A DNA stretch of 64,000 nt from Moringa oleifera (Eukaryota; Streptophyta; Magnoliopsida; Brassicales; Moringaceae): contig JAJFZO010000566.1 of the NCBI GenBank assembly GCA_021397835.1, forward strand, positions 5,518,001 through 5,582,000, read 5' to 3'. The stretch's first letter is position 1. Every line of letters starts with the position of its first letter. A program made the position numbers and the translations under genes. Below, piece after piece: positions 11,720 to 23,351 of this stretch. The notes beneath the pieces were generated by a model. It did no database searches, was not told the origin of the DNA, and worked only from the letters and a program-made list of their open reading frames with translations.

Positions 11720-13470
11720 TTTAGGAGCAAAACTAGCAATAGTGTGAATGACCATAATCTTAGAGTAAGGCCAACTAGTATAAACAAGATTATGATTCTA
11801 GGTTTGGGAGTTGGTTACGCTTAAGAAAGGATTAGCGCTCCCAAAACGCCCATAATTGGTACCTTTTGATTTCTTTTCTTGAAAAATAATTTTAGGAGTA
11901 TTTTGATTAAAGGACTCAAAATTTCGTGCTTTCTCTATCTTGATGTAGTAAAATATTTTCTAGGGAAAAGAAAGCAGTTTGCACTTGCTTTAAAATCATA
12001 TACATATATATGTATATATGTTCTTTCTTCCTTATAAAAAGATTTGGCTATATGCTAGAATATTAAATAAATCAATGCATATAACTTAACAAGAATCTAA
12101 TAACAATTAACTTAGCTTAAGCAATTTTATTCAAAAAAATGAATATACTACGGTAAATGAAATCAAGAAGAGTGGATACCTATTGAAGTCCCCTACACTT
12201 TTGTAGAATTCCTCCTTTTCTTCAAGAAAATATGAACAAATGAAGAATTTCAAAGGAAATTCTCTCGAAAGAAAAGAAGTTTCTGACGAAAACTATGAAA
12301 ATTATAAAGAGTTTTGAAAGAACTCTTGAGAGACTTTCTTTTTTTGCAGTGAGTGTCTACTTATGTCTTTGTGTGCATCTTTCTAGTATCTTGATTCCAT
12401 CCCCTGCAACTAAAGATTACTCTCTACTTATAGGGATTCATCGGTGTAGGTTAGCAGCAAATGATAGGCAAAAAAAAGTGTAGCGCACCTAGTAGCCTCT
12501 ATCTTTAGTAAAGTCTTTTTTGCTTCGTGATGTCTTTCGAGGCTTTTCTTAAGTGCATTTATTGATTTTAACTTGATTTCAACACTCTTCGGCTTTTTTT
12601 AGGTGGAACGACGCATCATTCCTTCTAACTTCACTTAGATAGCTCAAGAATTGGTTTGCCCAATGACTTCCATTGTGTCATTTCATTCCTTTGAACCTAA
12701 GGCTAGATTATAGTTTTCAGCTAAATTTTTCAAACTTCGCATGCATTTCACTCTTCTTTGTATAATTTTTAACCTGGATCTCATCATCTAACTAAAGAAT
12801 TAGCTTGAACTGTACTATAAAGTACGTCATTTTTAGGCAAACTACCACATTAGCAAGTTTAGCTACATGTGGATTCACTACAGACTAGGTAGGTTTGCTT
12901 TCATTCAAACACCCCAAGATCGGTGCTACCTGGCATATCACCTCATTTTTGCTTGTTGTTCTTTTTGAACTAATATGGCAGAATCAAATAACATCCTGAC
13001 ACGTTAATTAATGAATGGATAAGTGAGTGCAACTCCAACCTTACCATCTCATCAATGTCATGAATGACATATTGCCACATTAATTAATGAATGGTGCAAT
13101 TGTAACCTTACCACTTCATCAGCATCATAATACTAGCACTTTGCCAGTTAAATCTCTCAACTACATCATCAGAAGCACCTCAACCACACTGTGCCACGTC
13201 AATTTGCCCTGCCACATTAGCAACATCACTTTCGAAGAACCTGTTTTTCATAACAACCTTGTCCCAGTGGCTATATTCTCTTTTAAGAGGTTTTCTTTCA
13301 TTATTCTAAGTTTTATTTCTTGTTTCCCATATCTTTTTAATCCAAAAACCACCTTTCACTATGTTTAATCTTTACAGACTCTCTCGAGTGAGTCTCCTTT
13401 TCTTCCATTGAAGTCTTCTCTCTCCCTAAGCAAATTTCATTGTATTTTACTCTTTTCTTTTTACATACTT
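11720..13470 (-). mobile_element. LTR-like block B (minus strand), pair of block C
   Basis: Aligned by eye, 11720-13470 matches 23400-24930 along its length. Shared segments are GACCATAATCTTA near 11750, GGTTACGCTT near 11815, the GATTCCATCC stretch near 12390, the TATA region at 12427, and the ACATTAGCAAGTTTAGC-like segment near 12850. A minus-strand TATAAG box lies at 12427-12432. A 70-80-bp segment (TTAATTAATGAATGG...TTGCCA) is duplicated in tandem at about 13003-13150 but single in block C. The left end is placed where similarity to C fades (near TTAGGAG). The U3 end is unknown because both copies continue into the same downstream gene. Confidence 0.6.
12427..12432 (-). promoter_or_regulatory. 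TATA-like box in LTR block B
   Basis: Minus strand CCCTATAAGTAGAGAG. It is the aligned counterpart of CTCTATAAATAGAGAC in block C (24151-24159), so the A-to-G change here probably weakened the promoter. Confidence 0.5.
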
Positions 13471-13478
13471 TAGTTATT

Positions 13479-15200
13479 ATGGATTTTATAGGTTTCTCAG
13501 TGATTAATGATAAGGATTTGGTTAGGATTAGAAAAACATATGAGATCCTTGCCTTAGTAGGCATGATGATTCCAACTCTTAAGGAGATGTCCTAATATTA
13601 AAAGCAAGATGCCCTCTATATGTTTGAGGAATGTCTCAAAGGAGGTTTTAAACTTCCTCCAAACACCCTATTTAGAATGATTTATGAGAATTACATGATA
13701 TTTCCCTTTCAGCTAACACCTAAATCATGGAGAATTCTTGTTGCTTTCTTTGCTAGGTGTTTAGATTCAGGAAAGTCCTTTACTTTTCACTTTTGACCTT
13801 CCTAAAGTAATAAAATACTAGAGAATATCATATTTTTAGGTGTTTTGCAATAGAATTCCTCCTAGAATTAACCAATGATCTTGTACTAACCAAAAGTATA
13901 GTTCTGAAGTCACTCTTTGTGAACTCAATGTTGCTTCTTAGCAAACTTTGGCAAGCAACAAGAAGACTTTATCTATGTCCACATTTTTTAATGATTCATG
14001 GATAGTTAAATTGCATTCTTATCTTGCAATGTAAGAGCTTATTCCATTGCCAACCTTGAGAGAGTTTTTCAACCTTCCTCTTACAGTATCTACCTAAGAG
14101 GTAAACTCTCCTTTAGATTTTACTTTAGACAATTCATCTTCTATCCTCCCTGGTCTTCCTTCCCCTATCAAGAGACCATATCTTAAAAATTTTTCTTTAC
14201 CCTTCCTTGCAGCTGAATTAGAATCTCTATCATCATCATTAACTTATGTTATGTTATGAACTTATGCTTTGGTAGATTATTATTAACTCTTTTTTTATTT
14301 TTTCTGCAAATTGATTTCTTATAATGTTTAGAGGTGGAAAGAGGAGTTTCAAAGTGGTAGCTGAGGTAGTGAAGAAGACACCTCCAAGCTTTTCTTTTAT
14401 GAAGGGCAAGATAGTAGCACTCTTATTACAAAAAGCAAGCACCCAACAGAGTGTGCCTTCTTGGTTGGTGACTTTTGAAGACTTCTCATCTCAAGAAGAG
14501 CTTGCAATAGTCAGCACCATTTTTTAATCCCAAAAAATCAAGAAATTTATTCATGAAGTATTGTTATTAACCTTAATCTCTTTAATCTTACCAAATAAGA
14601 AGAGAGAAAATCTAAAAAAGATGTTTAATTTGCTAATAGAGGTAGTCTTGCTTATTAACTATCATTTTACACCTTTCTCTTTCATTGTTGACTCATAACT
14701 CTATGCTGGTTATAGGTTATACAGGAGTCTACTCTAATAGTAAAGGAATACAAGATTCAAAGCTAAGCTAAATTTATATTTAAAAAAGATAAAATAACTC
14801 TTGAAGAGGCAAAGGAAACAAGGGCTAAATTGATAGTAGAAGTCCCCACCTTTAAGCAATGGAAGCAAAAGGCAAAACAAGAAATTTTTATACTAAAAGC
14901 AGAAATGGAAAAGATGAAGGTAGATTTTGGATTTCAATAGAGAAATTGGCTACTACTAAAGAATAAACAGTAGCAGCCTTTAAGGATAGTGAAGAATTGA
15001 ACAAGCTGATTTTAGAGAAATGTGTAGAATGTTTTTGAGAGGTTAGGAAGGAAACTAAAGCTAGAGTGCTAAAAGAGTATCCTAAACTCAACCTGAATTT
15101 TATTACCATTGCATCTAGCAACTCTTTTACTTCTCAAGCTACTTTAGTAGTGCCTGATCCTATAAGGATTCTCATTTTCATTTCTCCCGACTCCATGAGT
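13479..15200 (+). pseudogene. ORF1-like gypsy extra gene, copy 2, decayed
   Basis: From ATG at 13479 the plus strand reads MDFIGFSVINDKDLVRIRKT and, after two stops, YMFEECLKGGFKLPPNTLF, then YENYMIFPFQLTPKSWRIL and VAFFARCLDSGKSF. The pattern 'GFKLPxxxxF...L..P.QLTPxxWRIL..F' is typical of plant gypsy-type extra ORFs (PF04195-like). A second part (14324-14524) has GGKRSFKVVAEVVKKTPPSF and MKGKIVALLLQKAS. A third (14760-15110) is a charged coiled coil with ILKAEMEKMKVDF. A pyrimidine-rich TTTTTATTTTTTCTGCAAATT stretch before 14324 could be an intron end. A diverged second copy starts at 24941. It is in opposite orientation to the surrounding LTR and integrase signals. Confidence 0.7.
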
Positions 15201-16060
15201 TAAATTCTATAAAAGTTGAATAAATAATGTACTGACTCGGAGGAGAAGACTAGTTAAATGTATTTCTTTTTTGTGTTTTATACTGAATATAATTATTTAA
15301 TGAAAGGAATGAAATGGACTTCTTTTAGCATTCTTTTGCATATTGTCTCTTTTAGTATTATCATTTTAAATAAGATGAAAGTACAAAGAAACCATTAAAA
15401 ACCTTAAAACTTTAACTTTCATCACAACATATTCTTATGGCTTCTTTAGAACCTAGACATGTTCTCTTTCTTAAGCATAGGGTAGACTCTTTTTAGGAAG
15501 AGTGTTGAAAATAAAAAAATGAAAGTTTAAAGAGTCTACTTACATTAGATGCATGATTTTGATGTCTTAATATTCACTTCACATCCTTGAGCAAATTCTC
15601 CCTTACTCATCTTTGGAAACTTCAAAATATTTCCCATTCACGGGTAAACTCTACCAGGAGAGTGACAAAAATGTTTAAGATATACCTAGATACTCTTCTT
15701 CTTTTAACTATAAGATCTTTATATTCTATTATTTATTTCTCTTTCTTTAGGAGACTCTCCCTTAATCTTTTCTATAAATTCCAGATTCTCCCATGTTATA
15801 AGCAGACTGTCTTGGTCACAAGGAAAACTCTCCCTACAATAAGTCTTAAAAAAATATAAAATATAAACCTTGACACTATGCTTTTCAATTCTAAGGAGTG
15901 ACCTACTGGATCTTCCTTCAGAGTCCTAGTTTTTCCCTCATCTAACTTCATTTGTACTATCTTCCCAAAAGTGACATTGTTGTTCTTTAAAGAGTGATAA
16001 TGGCACCTTCCTCAGTTAACTTTTTGGTGATGGCAAAATTTAGGTATCGATAATCGCCGT
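15200..16060. mobile_element. 3' untranslated/U3-side segment of Tat element, copy 1
   Basis: This non-coding stretch aligns by eye with 26935-27735. Matches include GTGTTTTATACTGAATATAAT with GTGTTTTGTACTTAATATAAT, TCATTTTAAATAAGATGAAAGTA, and the closing AAAGTGACATTGTTGTTCTTTA...GCAAAATTTAGGTATCGATA. It is part of the long duplicated segment and carries no coding pattern. Confidence 0.6.
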
Positions 16061-16309
16061 TCTTTGTTTTATTTTTGAAAATTGAAAATAATTAAACAAA
16101 GGTCAAGAGATGACAAATTTTACCCACATTACTCTTTTTCCTTTGTTAGATTCTTTCTCAAAAATTTCTCTCAATAATTCTCTTTTTTTTCTTTGTTCTT
16201 TTTTATATTTTTTAGTTTTTTTTTTCTGTTGATAGATTATACAACAAATCAACAAAAAAAAAATTTGTTTGATGAAATTGATTTGATAACGATTATCTAT
16301 CATCCAAGA

Positions 16310-19300
16310 TGGAATTCTTCCTCATCTTTTGATGACAAGCACACTATTTATCATTGAAAAATTCTTGATCCTAACATTTTTTGTCGAGATTCTTCCTCAA
16401 TTTTAAAAGAAGAATCCTTATTTTTGTCTCATGATGGAATTCTTTCTTGTCTTTGGATGATAAATAAAGTGTAAATTTTATTATTTACTATCAGAATTCT
16501 TTCTTGACATTTAACGATATAAGGTTTTTAACTTTCATCAAAATTGCCTTTGATGTTTGACATGTAGAAATGTTTTTGAAAGATCTTATCTTCCATCAGA
16601 ATCATTCTTCATGTACGATAATTTGGCTATTGAAATTCTTTCTAGATATGCCCTACTTATGCTGTCTTTTATTAAAATTATCTTAGACATTTGACATCAT
16701 AAAGAAAAGTTTGAAATTTTGAATTGTAACGTCTTCCATTGGAATTGTCCTTAATGTACAATGATTTGGTTGTCAGACATGCCCTAGAAATAACTTGTCA
16801 AAATCACCTCGACATTCGACTTTCATGTCTTCTATCGTAATTTTCCTCAATGCACAATGATTTGGCTGTCAAAATTCTTCCTTAATGTGCCCTACCATGT
16901 TGTCTCTTGCTGAAATCGTTCTCGACTTTTGACATTGTAAAGAAAAAGGTTTGAAATGTTTTATCTTTTATTAAAATCATCATTGATGTATGATGATTAA
17001 ACGATTAGAATTCTTCCTCAAAATGCCCCATGAGCATTGTCTCTTGTCAGAATCATCCTCAACATTCTAGATTGTAAGAAAATACCTCATTTTGACTGAA
17101 ATTATCCTTGATGTACGATGATTTTGCTATTGAAAGTCTTTTTCAACTTACCCAATGAAATTTATATCCTGTTGGAATTTTATTCGACATTCAATATTGT
17201 AAAAAGTGACATTTTGAGGTGTCTCATCTTCCATTGAAATCATTCCTAATGTATGATGATTCGATTATTAGAATTCTTTCTTGACATGCCCTATAAACAT
17301 TATCTCTTTCCAAAATCTTCCTTGACATTCAATGATGTAAAAAAAAAGTTTGAAATTTTAAAATGTTGCATCTTCCATCGAAATTGTCTTCCATGTACGA
17401 TAATCCAACTATTAAAATTCTTCCTTGACATGCCGTATGAATGTTATTGCCTATTGGAATCCTCTTCAAGATTTAACATTGTAATGAAAAGCTTAAATTT
17501 TTAAAATGTCACATCTTTCATCAAAATTGCCCATAACATACGATGATTTAACTATCGAAATTCTTCCTCAATGTGCCCAATGAATGTTATCTCTTGTTGA
17601 AATCTCCCTCGACGGTGTAAAGAAAAAGTTTCAAATTTTAAAATGTTACATCTTCCTTCAGAAATTCCCTTGATGTACGATGATTTAGCTATCAAAATTC
17701 TTTCTTAAGATGCCTTATAAACATTGTCTCTTATCAAAATTATCCACAGCATTTGATGTTGTAAAGGAAAATATTAAAATTTTGAATTGTCACGTCTTCC
17801 ATCGAAATTGCCCTTGATGTACGATAATCTAGTTGTCGAAATTCTTCCTTGACATATCCTCTGAATGTTGTCTCTTGTTAGAATTGTCCTTGACATTCAA
17901 CATTGTAAAGAAAAAGTTATAAATTTTAAAATATCACGTCTTTCATCTTAAACACCCTTGATGTATAATGATTTAGCTGTCAAAATTCATCCTTGACATG
18001 CCTAATGAATGTTTTTTCTTGTCAAAATCTCCCATGACATTTGATGTTGTAAAGAAAATATTCAAAAATTTAAAATATTACTTTTTCTATCAGAATCATC
18101 CTCGATGTATAACGGTCTAGCTCTTAAAATTCTTCCTACGAACGTTGTGTTATGTTAGAATCATCTTTGATGTTCAACATTATAGAGAAAAAGTCTGAAA
18201 TATCTCATTTTTCATCGGAATCATCCTTAATATATGATAATTTAGTTGTCAAAATTCTTCCTCGACGTGCCCTATGATTGTTATTTCTTATCAGAATCGT
18301 GATCGATATTCAACATTGTAAAAAATATATCTTCATTTTCATGAGAATGATCCTCGATGTATGACGATCTGGCTCTCAAAATTCATCCTCAACATGCCTT
18401 ACTAATATTATCTCCTATTGAAATCATCCTTGACATTCGATGTCATCAAAAATATGTTTTATTTTGCATCGAAATCATCCTTAATGTAAGACGATCTATC
18501 TATTGGAATTCTTCTTTGACATGTCCTATGAACATTGTCTTTTATCCAAGTCATCCTCGAGATTTTGATATAATAAAGAATGACATTTCAAAATGTCTCA
18601 TCTTCTATTGGAATTGTCCTTGATGTATAATGGTATGGCTGTTGAAATTCTTCCTCGATGTGCCCTACGAACATTATCTGCTTTCAAAATTATCCTCAAC
18701 ATTTGACATTGTAAAGAAAGAGGTTTAAGATCTTGAAACATCATGTCATCCATTAGAATCATCCTCAATGTATGATGATTTGATGGTCAAAATTCCTTCT
18801 TAACATGTGCTATGAATGTTGTCTCCTGTCAAAATTATCCTCAACATTCAACGTTGTAAAAAGTGTCTCATTTTCCATCAAAATCATCCTCAATGCATAA
18901 TGATTTGGCTATCAAAATTCATCCTTTACATGCCATATAAGTGTTGTCTCTTTTTAGAATTATCCTTAACATTCAACATTGTAAAAAGTGTCATTTTGAA
19001 ATATCTTATCTTCCATCAGAATAGTCTTCCATGTATGACGAAATGGCTGTCAAAATTATTCCTTGACATGCCTAAAAATTGTTATTTCTTATCAGAATCA
19101 GCCTTAACGTCTGACATTGAAAAGAATGACAATTTGAAATGGCTAGTACTCCATTAAAATTGTCCTCAATATATGATGATCTGTTTGTCAAAATTCTTCC
19201 TTAATTTGCCTTATAAATATCATCTCCTATTAGAATCATCCTTGACATTTGACATTGTAAAGAAATATCTAATCTTCCATTGAAATCATTCTTGATGTAT

Positions 19301-19480
19301 AATAATCTGGCTTTCAAAATTCTTATTTAACATGTGCTACGAATTTTGTCTCTTGTCGAAATCATCCTCGACATTTGACATTACAAAGAATAACATTTTG
19401 AAATGTCTTAAAATTTTAGAAATTTTATCTTTTATCGAAATCCGCTGCGATGTCAAACTTTAAACAACAATTTGCTTCTT
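16310..19480. repeat. AT-rich tandem array, ~128-160-bp units, ~20 copies
   Basis: Successive units carry the same ordered landmarks. These are CATCTTCCATCGAAATCATCC, TTGATGTACGATGATTTGGC, TGTCAAAATTCTTCCT, CGACATGCCCTATGAA (each quoted in its commonest form), GTTGTCTCTTGTCAGAAT, and CGACATTCGACATTGTAAAG. The anchor AATTCTTCCT..ACATGCC recurs near 17271, 17415, 17557, 17692, 17838, 17981, 18253, 18381, 18507, 18645, 18789, 18918, 19053, 19191 and 19317. Spacing is thus 126-146 bp where counted, with some longer units earlier. Copies are clearly diverged. The array lies between the duplicated 3' segment and an integrase tail, so it fits a satellite-like expansion in the 3' untranslated region of a Tat element, as documented for Ogre-type elements. 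Confidence 0.9.
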
Positions 19481-20180
19481 GTTGGAATCTGCTCTAGCAT
19501 CCAGCATTGAAAAATTTTTGCCCTCCATTAGAATCTTCTTCAGTGTTTGACAATAAAAATGTTTTACCTCCCATTTGGATTCCTTTTAACATTTAGTATT
19601 AAAATCATGTTTTTTTTTTCTTTCTCTTGTCATTATTTTTATTTTGCTTGATCAATAAAGTATAAAACTTGTAAATCGATACTTTTTTTTTCTTTTTTTT
19701 CATCCTTTTTTCCTCGATTTTTCCTTTCTCATGTTTTCTTATTGTTTCTCTTTTTTTTTTTTCTAAGGAATAACGAATCCTTTTGACTTCTAGCATCCTT
19801 GAAAATATATCTATTGGGTTTTAAAATGTCAAGTCAAAATTATGATTTTATCTTTATAGAAGTATTCTCCATACATTCTCTTTGGTTTATTTTTTTTTAA
19901 TCATGTTTATCAAAGAGTGTCCTTTTCCCTTGGCTTTATTTATAATTTCTCTTATTTTATAAAATTGTATACAACCTATTATCAAATTTGTCTTCAATAA
20001 CTAGTTAACCATAAGTTCTTAGAAATAATATTTGGCTTATTAAGAAAGAGAGGTTACCATTAACGATATTTTGTTTTTGATAAGAACAACAAGTATCCCT
20101 CACTATTAAGCATCAACTTTATCTAGCTATTCCTTATAATGAACACCTTAATATAACAATTTTTCTTTAATAGAAAACAA
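19480..20180. other. AT-rich tail between array and integrase fragment
   Basis: By position this is 3' untranslated sequence of the minus-strand element. It contains T-rich runs (about 19610, 19683 and 19750) and no recognisable gene or further tandem unit. Confidence 0.4.
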
Positions 20181-20690
20181 TAAAGATGTCCTTTTTTCAT
20201 CATCGGATTTGCCCAATATTAGGACTCAGTAGTTCTTCCCTATCTATTTCTTGTAAGATCCAATATTCTCCAGAAAAGGTTTTCTTCATAAAGTCCATCC
20301 TAGTTTTATGCTCATTTGCCCTCTTAGGAGCTATTTGGTCCTCAAGTCTATGGTATTCTTAGAAATATGTTTCAACACTAAATCCCTTTCTTTGAATTGT
20401 TTGATTTGATTTTTCCATCCTACTATGCTATAACTACCAATGGCAAATGACAACTAATTTTTTCTCATCAATAAAATTCAATTGCTTGTACCATGTTTTT
20501 TTTTTTTATTTCACTTCTTTAGGCTATATCTTCATGATTATAATAAGGGAAAGAATCTACATGACAATATTTCTTCCATATAATCTACTAATAAGTATAG
20601 AGTTGCCCCTAATTGATGTTTTTACTGAATCATGTAAAGCTAGCAATAGCAACTTGTGCTAGTCATTGTAGTTCGTGGTCATTTTATTTT
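20180..20690 (-). pseudogene. Tat gypsy integrase C-terminal fragment, decayed
   Basis: Reading the minus strand from 20680, translation gives LLLALHDSVKTSIRGN, SILISRLYGRNIVM, then FKERDLVLKHISKNTIDLR and, in another frame, KKTFSGEYWILQEIDREEL. These line up with the Tat integrase tail 'LPFALxAYRTSxRTSTGATP..SLVYGMEAVL', 'FxxGDLVLKxIxxxxKDPRGK' and 'KAFSGGAxxLxxMDGEEL'. The core domain is missing and a repeat array follows on the right, so this is a truncated remnant. It is in the orientation expected for an element bounded by LTR blocks B (left) and C (right). Confidence 0.8.
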
Positions 20691-20839
20691 ATTTTTGATT
20701 TTTTTGTCAGTCTAACTGCTCTATTTTCATCCATCTAAGTTTTTTGGTTTTCTTCTTCTTACTTGTTGTTTTGTTTTGAAATGTTAGACCTTGTTATCTC
20801 GTAGACAACATAATTCACTTTTCTCCTTCCATACTAAAT

Positions 20840-21970
20840 TGATTGAGTTAATTAAGAAGTGATTCATGTTAATTCTATTACTCTGATTTTGGTAATCCAT
20901 TAGGAAGCGATTCACATTCAACCTAATGTATGAGTTTATGGAATTAACTAAAAAGTGATTCATATTCATCTTATTATTCTATAAAGCCAACTTAGAAGCA
21001 AGTCTCATTTATCTTGTGACCTTGAATTTGTAGAGTTAACTCAAAAGCAATTGTTATTCATCCTATTACTCAGATTTAGTAGTACATCAAGAAATGATTC
21101 ACATTCAATGTAATGTACCAAATTTACAAAATTAACTAGGAAATAATTCACATTCATCTTGGTATTCTATAAAGCTAACTAAGAAGCAATTTCCATTCAT
21201 CTTGCTATTATCAATTTATAAAGTTAACTTGTAAGTGATTTTCACTTATTTTGTTACTTTAATGTTTGTAGTCCATTAGGAAGATATTCACATTTAACCT
21301 AATTTATCAATTTAAAAAATTAACTAGGAAGCAAGTCACATTCATCCTGTTATTCTATAAAGCTAACTAAAAAATGATTCTTATTCATTTCGTCGCTTTA
21401 AATTTGTAGATTTAACATAGAAGTGATTATCATTCATTTGTTGCTTTGATTTTGATGGTCTATCACAATGCGATTCACCTTTAACCTAATGTACTGAATT
21501 TTAAGGAGCGATGCACATTCATTTTGCTATTTTGTAAAGCTAATTAGAAAGCGATTCTCATTCATCTTGCCGCTCTGAATTTATAAAGTTAACTTGGAAG
21601 TGATTCTCATTCATCTTGTTACTTTGATTTTAATAGTCCATCAAGATACGATTCATATTTAACCAAATGTATCAAATTTTAAGAAGCAAGACACATTCAT
21701 TTTCTATTCTGTAGAGCTAACTAAGTAGCGATTCTCATTCATTTTGTTTCTCTGATTTTGATAATTCATTAAGAAACGACTTGCATTCAATCTAATGCAT
21801 AGAATGTTTTTAAAGCAATTCACATTCATACTGTTATTTTGTGGAGCTAACTAGGAAGCAATTCCCATTCATCCTATTGGTCTAAATTTGTAAAGTTAAC
21901 TAGGAAATGATTCTCATTCATCTTGTTACTTTGATTTTAATTATGCATCAAGAAACAATTCTCATACGTC
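20840..21970. repeat. Higher-order tandem repeat: four ~46-bp subunits per ~185-bp unit
   Basis: Subunits share the core AGGAAGCGATTCACATTCAT. They end differently in a fixed rotation: CTTGTTACTCTGATTTTGGT then GTCCATCA; CCTAATGTACCAAATTT; CTTGTTATTCTATAAAGCTA; CTTGCCGCTCTGAATTTGTA. The 'ATTACTCTGATTTTGGTAAT' type recurs near 20877, 21064, 21253, 21440 and 21619, about 185 bp apart. It then recurs at 21745 and 21922, where a subunit appears lost in one unit. This is true higher-order periodicity, not a simple 46-mer. Copies are 70-90 percent alike by eye. A short inverted stretch of the same family is at 56440-56600. Confidence 0.88.
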
Positions 21971-23331
21971 TTGAAGTATTGACGAGTTTTTCACAATGTG
22001 ATTTTTAGCTATTAAGAATGTCCATGATTCATTATCTACCGAGGATGATTATTTTTTTCCCTTATTTCTTCTTGAATGTCTTTTTTTGACTTAGGGGACA
22101 TTCTTGTTCTAGTTGTAATTTATGTTCCATTATGCTTCCATATTTGCATGCTCTAGAAATAACTTGACCAATTTGTTGTTTAATTTCGTGGCACTTATTT
22201 TGACCTTTTTTTGTCTTCTTCGAAATTTCCTAGCTTAACCATTTTGGTTTCTTCCTTATGGAGGATTTTTGGCTTTTTTATCGGTCCATTTGCTTGAGAA
22301 TCTCTTAGGGTATTTCATAATCTTTTCTTTCATATCCTCAAAATGAGAGTTATCCTCTTGAAAATATTTAAAGTTATCTTTATATTAAAGTTTTCATTAT
22401 TAGAATCCCCAAACAAAAGTAAGTTAAATTTTATTCAAAGTATGAAAAAGGAAACATGAAGATTTTTATGGATATGGTAAGGATTTATATGAAGTTATAT
22501 GTATATTTCTGATAGTCAATCTCAATCTAGTTATTTTATACAAATTCATAATGCGATTGAGAACAACTTTCAGTTTTTCCTATTCTAAAAGTATTCTAAT
22601 TATGTTATCCTCTATATTGGAATCTGTCATCAAAGATTAATTGAATTACATAGCCCAATAGATTAAAGAGCGGTGGAGGATTAACTAAAGTCGATTGGAT
22701 CCATTTATTCCTCTTTTCTCTATTCTTTTATATATATATATATATATATTGCTCATATTTTCTTGTGATTGGGCTCTTGATCGAGTGTTACATTTTTTGA
22801 TGACTAAGTGTTTCTCCTTTCTCCATGTTGTAATTTATATAATGCATGTTTTAATTTATTTTTAGTTATATGATATGCAATATAGCAATACACATGTATA
22901 TTTAATGCATGTCCTAGTCAGGTTTACAATCTTTAACCCTAGCCATGGCTCCTAGATTAAATACATGCATTGGCTATGCAAGAAAAGACCAAACTTCTAA
23001 AGGTTCTTAAATTTTTATTATCGAACTAATAAGGGTTCCCTAGAATATTTTTATTATCATAATGGTGAATAGCATAAGAGATTCAACACATACTAGGTTT
23101 AATCTGAGTGAAATAATTGACCGTCATTATGGAGGAGAGGTTTCCTCTTGGAAGCATGGCTACACATATTTCTCATAAGGGTTAAGATCGAGTTTAGAAC
23201 CTATGTTATGCTTTTGTGGTATGTGTTATATTATGAGCAGTTATTAAAGTAAATAAAACATAGCAAGCAAGAAAGTAAAGCATAAACATAAAGGAGGAAA
23301 GAAATCAAAACTTTGGCCTAAGTCTTTTAAT
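21970..23331. other. AT-rich leader-like stretch left of LTR block C
   Basis: No gene is supported. The stretch holds a (TA) microsatellite at 22729-22749. From about 22800 it has ATGCATG-rich and purine-rich sequence (ATAAAACATAGCAAGCAAGAA) of the kind that precedes primer-binding sites in plant Tat leaders. By position it may be the 5' leader of the element whose LTR starts near 23352. Confidence 0.4.
22729..22749. repeat. (TA)10 microsatellite
   Basis: A pure alternating TA run of about 21 bases. Confidence 0.95.
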
Positions 23332-23351
23332 CATCCCTTGTAGAGTCATTA
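23332..23351 (-). promoter_or_regulatory. Candidate primer-binding site, decayed
   Basis: The plus strand reads CATCCCTTGTAGAGTCATTA. The plus-strand form expected for a tRNA-Arg(ACG) site is GATCCCCAGTGGAGTCGCCA. I count 13 of 20 matches, with most differences transitions. It sits just left of LTR block C, as a minus-strand element requires. The low identity keeps this tentative. Confidence 0.4.

Noticed and set aside
17253..19157. Repetitive plus-strand peptide frames in the AT-rich array as a repeat protein gene
   Set aside because: Frames are short and broken, unit lengths are not consistently divisible by three, and there is no start or promoter context; kept only as an observation about unit length.
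16310..22000. CRISPR-like arrays
   Set aside because: Units are long, contiguous and diverged, with no constant repeat/variable spacer pattern; this is plant satellite-type DNA.
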